Of a stretch of 64,000 bases of DNA, positions 14,101-22,400 are shown piece after piece (the first letter of the stretch is position 1; each line of letters begins with the position of its first letter). The notes under the pieces are model-generated. The model did not search any database and was not told the origin of the DNA. It saw nothing but the letters and a program-made list of their open reading frames with translations. A program made the position numbers and the translations under genes. The stretch comes from Nematostella vectensis. Its lineage: Eukaryota; Cnidaria; Anthozoa; Actiniaria; Edwardsiidae. The stretch is from assembly GCF_932526225.1 (NCBI RefSeq), contig NC_064043.1:14196085-14260084 (forward strand). The letters are read 5' to 3'.

Positions 14101-16531
14101 AAAGTCAATATTGTTGGTAGTACAGTATATATATACACGTGTTTTATGATACTGATACAAAAAAGACCTGCAATTAGGTTTTTGTTTCATAGACCCTGAC
14201 TTTTTTTTTTTTTACACTGTATCTGTATTGACATTTCTATAAAAGAGCAAAATGCTTAAGCCCCACATTTATGTTTCAGTTTTAACGGGTCATGTAGAAG
14301 CTATCAGAAGATTTTACCACATTGGATTGATGCACCACAGACAAAACAATGGGAAACAAAACGATAGAATGGGAGTACAATAGAGCAATACAGTAAACAC
14401 AATTATTTTCAGATTTTGGACGTGGCACTACTGTATTTGAGATTTTTGGACGTACCCTACCTGGTACTGACGGCACTTACCTCCAGTAACAAACATGCCT
14501 GGAGCTGTTGGCACCCAAGATATAGTGTGAATCTTCAGAGCCGCACTCGGAAGCTTAAAATTCATGATGGTACTCATACAGCTTGAATCAATCAGTCTCA
14601 CCCCAAAACATGCATTTGTTACCAACAGGTAATCAGTTGAGAGAGGGTCCCATTCTAGACTAGTGACAGGATCCTCAGTATCCGGATCATCTAAAACGTC
14701 AGGCCGTAAACAATGCTTAAATGGCTTTGAGCCAGGTGTAATAACAGATAAACTGCCATCAGCATGACCAAGGCCAATTTTTCCAACTCTCCTGGGATGC
14801 CAGCGGAACTGACAGATGTCGGAGAAGAAGGAAACAGATTCTAAATGTTTTGAGACCAGGCCAGCTGCAGGTGCAGTGTAGTTCCATAAAAAAATTGGGC
14901 CACGTCCATGAACATAAGCTATAGAGTCTAACTCATGAAGACACCAACCAATTGAGGATGGTATAACTTTGACACTTTGTAATGAAGCTATTATCTTTTG
15001 TTCTTTGATGCTCCAGATAAGAACACGGCAATCCGCACCAGCACTTGCAAGAATGTCTTCATTGTGTGGGTTCCAGGCAATAGCTGTGATGGTTTTCCTG
15101 TGGTCGGCTAAGATGCTTATTAGTCTGTATTCACTGAACTGGTGATCAAACTGAAAATAAGTAAATAGGGAAAAGTAAATATCACAAAAGTATTCACCCA
15201 ACATTTTTATTCAGAATACTTTACAGCATTTTAGTTGAATACTTTCTTTCAAATTTGGTGAATAGAGTAATCACGTTAATATGGATTGCTTTGTCAGATG
15301 GTTCTCTCTGAAATCTCTAAAATTGGCTAAATTTTAAGATAATAAAATGCTCTTCTCGAATGTTATGAATAAAAAAATATTACATTTTTGTTTCCTTAAA
15401 TTATTATTTCTAGTTAAAATATTCTTGACAGGCTTGCTCAGAATGGAATTCAGAAAGTACGATTTGCTAATTAGAATAAATATTAATCTATTTTGCATAT
15501 CATTGATTCCTAGACTAAAAGTGCCCCAGGCTGAAGGAGATGAATTCGAGTGTGTGATGCAAATGGAACAATTTCGATTTTGTTTTAACAAATTGGTCAT
15601 AAACTCTTTGGTGGTACTTATGTAAAACACCAAAACGATTATTAATAAAACCAAACAAAACTTCAAAAGGAGTACCATTTTCTGTAACCGAGTAATTATT
15701 ATACTCAGAATGTTTGTTAAATTTCATATACTGATTATACATGACTTTCTGTCGACATTATTTACAAAAGTTAATCCCTACATTTATCATTCAACTTATA
15801 ACAGGACCGCAGCATTAAAACAAGAAACCATTACTTAATTATGTTAGACTAGGCATACCTTATCTATTAAATTGGTAACAAATTTCACTGTTATACATTT
15901 AACGAAATTTGTTGCAAACTATTTGAGAATTATTAAAATTACAATAGAATTATTTACAAATGTATCCACAATAAACTATATTGAGTGAAAATTTCGTATC
16001 CGGAAACCACTTTATGCGGAAACAACCACGTAGAATCATAAAACTCTTTGAGAATAGTTCAAGGCCTTATTTAAGTATTTCGAGTACACAAGCCAATATC
16101 TTCTTCCTCAAACACTTGGGGCTATCATGCATTTGTTAGATTCGATAGGTTTATGTTAATTCTAAGGTTTTGTGAATTGTTGTGCAAAGTAGAAGTATTA
16201 TCTAGCCATGCACGTAAACTCGAGAAATGACTGAAAGAGCCGCAGTCATGACTAATAAATCGAATCGAATTAAAATTAAACTGATTAAAAGGAATACCCT
16301 GAGAAGCCTTTTCAAGCCTGGAAGCTTCTTGAGATAAGCTATCTTTGAAGAGCAATATTTTTATTTGAAAGCGGAGTTCACTCATCGTCAAATTGACATT
16401 ACCTCGTAGACGTAGATCGCTAGGGTAGCACAGTACGCGAATCTTTCGCCGTTTGAGCTTGCTGAGCAGACATCTAGGTTCCATGGCTGACATCCAGCTG
16501 CTAGGAGCCCGACTTGTCTCATAACACTCAT
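2173..16531 (-). CDS. WDR17: WD repeat-containing protein 17 (WDR17) orthologue, 3' end outside window
   Basis: Nineteen coding exons, in transcript order: 16531-16403, 15150-14481, 14063-13765, 13322-13209, 11896-11750, 11348-11266, 10743-10657, 9520-9432, 8786-8711, 8312-8285, 7496-7372, 6898-6849, 5590-5441, 4423-4293, 4204-4082, 3738-3589, 3223-3159, 2637-2562, 2348-2173. All join in phase through GT-AG introns and give about 922 residues; human WDR17, recalled at about 1,320, shows that the C-terminus is missing. The N-terminus contains QVGLLAAGCQPWN and FAYCATLAIY, as in human. WD40 blades run from about residue 55 to 680 (for example GHVETIFDCKF, SGSWDYTIRVWD, ASCSRDSTLRIWSL). A helical C-terminal region follows (LQRYCELM, PGVSMEYWK, AVPYCVATGDADK). 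The start is the first ATG of the exon; a second Met lies three codons on. WDR17 is probably a scaffold protein; its molecular role is poorly known. Confidence in identity is very high. Confidence 0.96.
3798..4000. repeat. 52 bp tandem repeat, about 4 copies, WDR17 intron 15
   Basis: The unit starts TAAAATTCACAAACGCTTCG and recurs at 3798, 3850, 3902 and 3954 with few changes; the last copy is diverged. It lies wholly in the intron between exons 16 and 15. Confidence 0.9.
4495..5405. repeat. 41 bp minisatellite filling WDR17 intron 13
   Basis: About 22 imperfect copies of a 41 bp unit containing AAAAGACTCTATTCCATACC. The intron is 4424-5440, so the array takes up nearly all of it. Copies vary between GAGACTACT and TACACTACT subtypes in patches, which suggests local duplication of blocks. 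Confidence 0.93.
5677..6583. mobile_element. 907 bp non-autonomous DNA transposon with composite inverted repeats, WDR17 intron 12
   Basis: The left end starts TACGATCGCCCCACAG and has four spaced iterations of ACGATCGCCCCA or its ACCGTCGCCCCA variant. The right end carries the inverted set in the same order, ending GGGGCGATCGTA. The interior holds two blocks of about 115 bp sharing GAAGCAAGAAAGTCATGCAG and a third partial one. It also holds a second duplicated block, ACTCACGCTAAA, near 6110 and 6320. There is no transposase frame. No clear target duplication was seen, so the exact borders are tentative. Confidence 0.8.
6601..6688. mobile_element. Half-copy of a MITE (complete relative at 61028-61217)
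   Basis: Read in reverse complement this matches the left half of the element at 61028-61217: AATACAATACACCAAAAA, then CTGCCAAATTTTCGTC and TAATAAGACTTCTTCAG. It has one terminal repeat only and lies 17 bases from the 907 bp element. Confidence 0.8.
7553..8111 (+). mobile_element. 593 bp-family DNA element, 5'-truncated copy, WDR17 intron 10
   Basis: Aligns along its length with the copy at 12536-13128, in the same orientation. Shared blocks include GTAATCCAGCGTAATTT, AGACAAAACATTTAA, GACTAGGCGTTCTTTGCTAA and the right end CCAGAAGCCCT. It lacks the left terminal repeat. Many GCGTAAT iterations lie near both ends. There is no coding capacity. Confidence 0.85.
8285..8312 (-). other. WDR17: WDR17 28-nt microexon (exon 10)
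   Basis: This exon encodes only TIRVWDYTQ plus one split codon, the conserved strand-d end of a WD40 blade (human has TVRIWDYTQ). It is flanked by a CAG acceptor and a GTATGG donor. Phase 2 entry and phase 0 exit match exons 9 and 11. Skipping it would remove 28 nt and shift the frame, so it must be included for a full-length protein. Confidence 0.9.
8790..9425. repeat. CAT/ATC microsatellite with higher-order repeats filling WDR17 intron 8
   Basis: The intron between exons 9 and 8 (8787-9431) consists almost entirely of CAT triplets. These are interleaved with longer units such as ACATCTTTCCTCATGGTC and AATAACTTCTTTCCTCATAG. It ends in a GTCGTC run within about 15 bases of the exon 8 donor. 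Confidence 0.92.
9953..10691 (-). repeat. 39 bp minisatellite spanning the WDR17 exon 7 splice donor
   Basis: Nineteen copies of a 39 bp unit. In gene orientation each reads GTCTATGGGTGTGACT, then GGAGCCTCAACAACAG, then GTAAACC. The first copy (10688-10650) is the last 32 coding bases of exon 7 plus the first 7 bases of intron 7. Nearly all later copies keep the CAG|GTAAAC junction; the copy ending near 9953 has TGCACC instead and one other has GTTAAC. A two-copy variant block (AAATGG with TTAAGTCT) occurs twice, nine copies apart, pointing to a later block duplication. Confidence 0.96.
12536..13128 (+). mobile_element. 593 bp non-autonomous DNA element, complete copy, WDR17 intron 4
   Basis: The ends are AGGGCTTCTGGGATTACG and, inverted, AGGGCTTCTGGAATTACG, giving a terminal inverted repeat of about 18 bp. 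Subterminal regions hold many GCGTAAT motifs. A related truncated copy lies at 7553-8111. No convincing target duplication and no transposase frame were found. Confidence 0.85.
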
Positions 16532-16553
16532 GTTAGTAGAAAAATGGCCTCGA

Positions 16554-16608
16554 TTAGAGCTCTTCTAGGAAGATATCTTGCCGTCTCCAACAAAATACCG
16601 CCATTTTT
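16554..16608 (-). promoter_or_regulatory. YY1-like AAAATGGCGG site and 16-codon upstream ORF of WDR17
   Basis: On the minus strand AAAAATGGCGG (16608-16598) lies about 65 bases before the WDR17 start codon and matches the YY1 consensus. The ATG within it opens a 16-codon frame (16604-16554) that stops before the main start. YY1 sites of this form often sit at transcription starts in animals; whether the frame is transcribed is not known. Confidence 0.45.
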
Positions 16609-17433
16609 GTGTTCCCTCGTTACCGGTTAGCCCAGTCCCTCGCGGTCAGTACTAGACCAGGTAAAAAAATCTACTAAAAAAAATAGTCAAAGGTCACAAA
16701 GGATTTTCTCATGGGAAATCAAATTCAACATATTATACTTTTCGCCGCTTTCCGTGCTCGGCGGCTAATTACAAAAAAATATTCTGTGTCTTGAACTATT
16801 TTCGATGTCATGATGGGCGCTTTTATTCAGCCTGACGAGAACTTGTCACGCGATGTGTCGGAACTAAAGTCTGGGCTAAATTTTAAAATTTAATAAAGTG
16901 ACTGGAATAAGACTAAAGTGAAAATATTAAACTAAATAACCATTTGCACCTACATGCGAAATGGAAGGACACAAATTTTCATTTTTTTTTATCGCTGTGG
17001 CTAAATGAGGCGTAGCCGCTCAAGGTTTTGCGTGAGATAAAGCCGTAAACTTTTCATTTTTTTTAAACGCGAGAAAATGCTACCTTGACAAACAAATGTC
17101 CTTCTATCTTTATTTAAATCGATGCAACATTTATGGATTTATTGGTGTCTTTGAACTAAAAAAAACAATCGCTTACTGTTTCTAAACAAGGAAAGAATTG
17201 AAAATTTACTAAGTTTTTATTTGCTTGAATGATTTTAAGAGAATAACAAACTACGGGTCATTTTCAAGACCTTGAACGTGAGAGCAGGCTCACGCGAAAC
17301 TTGTTCCTACGGAAATGCTGAGGTTTTAGCTTATACAAAGAACAAAGAAGGTTAATAAAAAGGCACATTAGAATTCGTAATCGATTCTGTTATGTTGTTC
17401 TCATAATAAGATTAACAACTTTTGGACTACACG

Positions 17434-17712
17434 CTTTTTTTTATAAGCACGTCCAGCCTGAGATTTCACCAAATTTTAAGAACATGCTAAGAACATGCTG
17501 GGGTTCAGAAAGCAGAATTTTATTTAGTCGTGTGAATGCGTTCTAAAATGCAGAATCAAATTGTGCTCATAGTAACAACCCTATTATTGCTATTGATTAT
17601 TAGTGTAATTCTCTTTCTAATAATTCATTGGGTATTATATTTTTTAGCCTAAAATGTCCCCAAAATAAGAACGACCCAGCCTCATCTGATTAGACGTTCT
17701 TATAAAAAAAAG
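17434..17712. mobile_element. 279 bp MITE with CTTTTTTTTATAAG inverted ends
   Basis: The left end CTTTTTTTTATAAGCACGTC is matched, inverted, by the right end CTTTTTTTTATAAGAACGTC. Inside are AAGAACATGCTAAG and AATAAGAACGACCCAGCC, which resemble segments of the element at 43437-43815. Confidence 0.75.
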
Positions 17713-18805
17713 TGAATTTGTACTAGTTTAGGCAGGTATTTATTTACCTGTCTATCTCAGTAGACCCATTCATAAAACGTTTTGAAAAGTTTTAAAAACT
17801 TCATAAAGGAATGCCTTTGGTGATCCTTGCTGAACATTAGCGGTAGAAAATCGCATATTTGTTGATAAACCAAGGTAGAAAAGTTTTTTTACTGCAAAAC
17901 GAAGAGAAAAGTATTGTTTTGTGGTAACCTGTTAAGGTACCTGCCCTGCTTTTTGACCTCGCTAAAAGCTTCTCTTTCTTTGGTGCTACTTAACAAGTCA
18001 TTACATTTCATTAAATAGAGAAACAATCTAAGCTTTATACTCTAAGGAATGTCTTGTTCTGATAATAAAGATTCGTGCTGTATTGAAAATAGGGTGCAGT
18101 GGTTACGGCAGAGTTTTCACGGGAATGAAGTCAGGAGGAATTTGCTGATATGATGTAATCATCTCAAACTAATTTAGTATGCAACGAGAGAAATTCTAGG
18201 GAACTGGAATTCTAAAGGAAAATTTGTCCGAAAAAAACGGTATGTAAATGGTAGTTTATCATATGATTTCCATACGGTTATTATGCATAAATTTAGTGTC
18301 GTTCTAGATGTTTGCTTTGGGGGGAAAGATGCTCTAAAACGAGAGAAGGTCGATTTCAATTGCCTTATCTTGAAATAAATATGATTTACAGTCAAATCCG
18401 GAAGTTCGGAATCAACTTCAGAAGAAAAGCCGACCAAAAGTTATTAGATAGGCGTATTGACAAGTCTTGTATCCGCGTCAAACTCCTTATTAAATTCGGA
18501 AAACTATAAAGTGTAATTGTGAGATCCGGAACAGAAGAAAATTAAATTAAATGAAAAGTACGGCCGGTTTGATTAGAAAAATACACAACGAGCTTCAATT
18601 AAATTGTCTGTAGTACCGTATATCTTTATTAAAATCATATTTTTTGTTAAATGACATGAAAAATCATTTTTTTAAACGCCATAACCTACCACAGGGTACC
18701 CAATCCAGAATGGGCTTACATTTGCCTTGTATTTCCCCCTCCATACCATTCGAAAACATCTTCTAGTCTTCTAGTAGGTAAATACACAGACATCAACACT
18801 ACTCG

Positions 18806-19200
18806 TAAGCAAAGAAATTCAAATAAAGGGATTTTTTCAAGCACTAATTTAGTAAACTTTAAAAGCACACTAGCTTACACACATTGGCATAAATCGGGCC
18901 AAGTCGGAACGTCGTACAGTTCGGCAACCATGGACAGCTGTTCCGTCCTTATTAGGACTCGTCGGCATGGCAAAGCCAGATTTATCTCAGTTAAACTTCA
19001 TCGGCAAAGTATGCTTATGAGTCCTAAAAAGGGCGAAATAGCTGGCCATGGTTGCCACGGTCTATAACTTGTGCATGGTGCATGTGCATGGTGCATGCAG
19101 CGTCCAGAGTTGGCCCGACTGGTGCCAGTGTGTGTATGCTAGTGTGCTTTTAAAATTTGCCGAATTAGTGCTTGAAAAAATACCTTTCTTTGAAGTTATT
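18806..19200. repeat. ~395 bp imperfect palindrome (foldback element) upstream of the WAP gene
   Basis: The left arm has TTTTTCAAGCACTAATTTAG, AAAGCACACTAGC, GGGCCAAGTCGG and GGCAACCATGG. The right arm has their inverted partners CCATGGTTGCC, TTGGCCCGACTGG, GCTAGTGTGCTTT and AATTAGTGCTTGAAAAAA. Pairing continues inward (TTAGGACTC with GAGTCCTAA) almost to the centre near 19000. It ends about 265 bases before the WAP gene start codon. Confidence 0.85.
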
Positions 19201-19465
19201 ATGCGTTGCCAGGGCGCGTTTCCAAGGGGGTGCTTATGGTGCAACTCACACCACCCACCAGCCCCTCCCTCCCCTGGCCGCCGGAAAGGGGGTCATTTCT
19301 TATTGAAGAACCTTAAAAAAGAAATCACTGAAAATTATAATTTAGTCCCCTTTAGATACTTGCAAGCAATATATTTTGTTCAAACGCAATCTATGTAAAC
19401 TAGATTGTTTGGCTTAGCAATAAAATGTGAAAAACATATTTCTTATAGTAATTTTAGCGGACGCC

Positions 19466-22400
19466 ATGAGGACCTTCCTGCTTCTTGTTCTCGCCTGTAC
19501 TCTGGGGTACACCCAAGCAGGTAAGTATAGCACCGCACCCTACCCCCCATGGTCTTACTCATAACTCTTCTGTATGCGCCAAACAAGACAGAGAGCTAGC
19601 CTGACGGCCTTAACCCCACCCGTTTGTACCAAAAACAAAGAGCTAGCCTGACGGCCCTATCCCCTCCCCTGTTTGTACCAAAAACAGTGAGCTAGCCTGA
19701 CGGCCCTATCCACTCCCCTGTTTGTACCAAAAACAAAGAGCTAGCCTGACGGCCCTATCCCCTCCCCTGTTTGTACCAAAAACAAAGAGCTAGCCCGACG
19801 CCCTATCCCCTCCCCTGTTTGTACCAAAAACAAAGAGCTAGCCCGACGCCCTATCCCCTCCCGTTTGTACCAAAAACAAAGAGCTAGCCCGACGCCCTAT
19901 CCCCTCCCCTGTTTGTAGCAAAAACAAAGAGCTAGCCCGACGCCCTATCCCCTCCCCTGTTTGTAGCAAAAACAAAGAACTAGCCTGACGGCCCTATCCC
20001 CTCCCCTGTTTGTAGCAAAAACAAAGAGCTAGCCCGACGCCCTATCCCCTCCCCTGTTTGTAGCAAAAACAAAGAGCTAGCCCGACGCCCTATCCCCTCC
20101 CCTGTTTGTAGCAAAAACAAAGAGCTAGCCCGACGCCCTATCCCCTCCCTGTTTGTAGCAAAAACAAAAAGCTAGCCTGACGCCCTATCCCCTCCCGTTT
20201 GTACCAAAAACAAAGAGCTAGCCTGACGGCCCTATCCTCTCCCGTTTGTACCAAATACAGAGAGCTAGCCTGACGGCCCTATCCCCTCCCCTGTTTGTAC
20301 CAAAAACAAAGAGCTAGCCCGACGCCCTATCCCCTCCGCTCTTGTATTTTTGTACCTAAGCTGGATAAGGCAGACTAATGTACAGTTGAACCACGATATA
20401 AATTTATTCACGCAGACGGAGCAAATATGTATTACAGTTTGGCCCATTTGTATTCTACAATGCTTCTCTCAATGGTGTAAATTGCTTACACAATTAAACC
20501 CCCCAAATCCCCATACGAATGCGTGGAACCCCAGGCCATCAATACCGTTTCCCTAAAACTAAGCCTGCTTTGATTATTTTTTTATTTGTTTGTTTTTGCT
20601 CTTATTTCAGGCATACTGAGCAGAAGGAAAAGAGGTAAGCCTTAGTACTTAGTCGTTGCCAATCCACACAAAATGCCCTTGGATGCTTTAGTCTTGAATG
20701 CCAAAAACATACGCACGGGAACTCTTTAAAAAGAAACATGTCGCTCCAAGGCTCTGTATAACAGGCGTACCGCCGTCCATTCGTCGGCATTCGTTCATCG
20801 TACTTTCGGGTTTTCGGCGGTGCGAGAAGTGTGGCTTATTTTAGTAAGGCCGAATTTCCCTTGGAAAAATCAGAGTGATTCGTCAGCTTATACCGTCAGG
20901 TATATCTGTTCCCTCCTATTTAAGTGTAAATATTTCAGCACAAGACTAATCCCATTTTCCAACACTTCACAAGAACTTGAATACATTATTTCCAACGACG
21001 TCTTAAAATACGTACGAGAGCAAAAACTCATTTTTTCCAATAACTCAGGTTACCTATCCAGAACGGGTTTCTGTCTGAAGCCGGCGGAGAACTTCTACCA
21101 TGCCGACGAGCGTCTTAACTTCTACGGTGTTGCCGTGGAACCCGAAAAGCCAACGGGCTGCGAAGTCTCTGACTGCGATGAAGACAGTCATTGCGAAGGA
21201 GACAAGAAATGCTGCGATAACTACTGTGGTGCTAAAGTGTGTACCCCATCGGGTAAGTGTATGACGCCCATCATATCCTTGGAAATCAGACAAAGTGTGT
21301 ACCCCATCGGGTAAGTGTATGACGCCCATCATATCCTTGGATATCAGACAAAGTGTGTACCTATCGGGTAAGTGTATGACGCCCATCATATCCTTGGATA
21401 TCAGACAAAGTGTGTACCCCATCGGGTAAGTGTATGACGCCCATCCCATCCTTGGATATCAGACAAAGTGTTTACCCCATCGGGTTAGTGTATGACGCCC
21501 ATCCCATCATTGGATATCATACAAAGTGTGTACCCCATCGGGTGAGTGTATGACGCCCATCCCATCCTTGGATATCAGACAAAGTGTGTACCCCATCGGG
21601 TGAGTGTATGACGCCAATCCCACCCTTGTATATCAGACAAAGTGTGTACCCCATCGGGTAAGTGTATGACGCCCATCCCATCCTTGGATATCAGACAAAG
21701 TGTGTACCCCATCGGGTGAGTGTATGACGCCCATCCCATCCTTGGATATCAGACAAAGTGTGTACCCCATCGGGTGAGTGTATGACGCCAATCCCATCCT
21801 TGGATATCAGACAAAGTGTGTACCCCATCGGGTGAGTGTATGACGCCCATCCCATCCTTGGATATCAGACAAAGTGTGTACCCCATCGGGTAACTGTATG
21901 ACGCCCATCATATCCTTGGATATCAGACAAAGTGTGTACCCCCATCGTGTAAGTGTATGACGCCCATCCCATCCTTGGATATAAGACAAAGTGTGTGCCC
22001 CAGCGGGTAAGTGTATGACGCCCATCCCATCCTTGGATATCATACAAAGTGTGTACCCCATCGGGTAAGTGTATGACGCCCATCCCATCCTTGGATATCA
22101 GACAAAGTGTGTGCCCCAGCGGGTAAGTGTATGACGCCCATCCCATCCTTGGATATCAGACAAAGTGTGTACCCCATCGGGTGAGTGTATGACGCCCATC
22201 CCATCCTTGGATATCAGACAAAGTGTGTACCCCATCGGTTGGGTGTATGACGCCCATCCCATCCTTGGATATCAGACAAAGTGTGTACCCCATCGGGTTA
22301 GTGTATAACGCCCATGCCATACTTGGATATCAGACAAAGTGTGTACCCCATCGGGTGAGTGTATGACGCCCATCCCATCCTTGGATATCATACAAAGTGT

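Larger units (their letters stand above)
16532..19465. other. Intergenic region between divergent WDR17 and WAP-protein genes
   Basis: This is mostly AT-rich DNA with no frame that looks coding. It holds the WDR17 promoter at its left end, a MITE at 17434-17712 and a long palindrome at 18806-19200. I see nothing else I can name. Confidence 0.7.
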
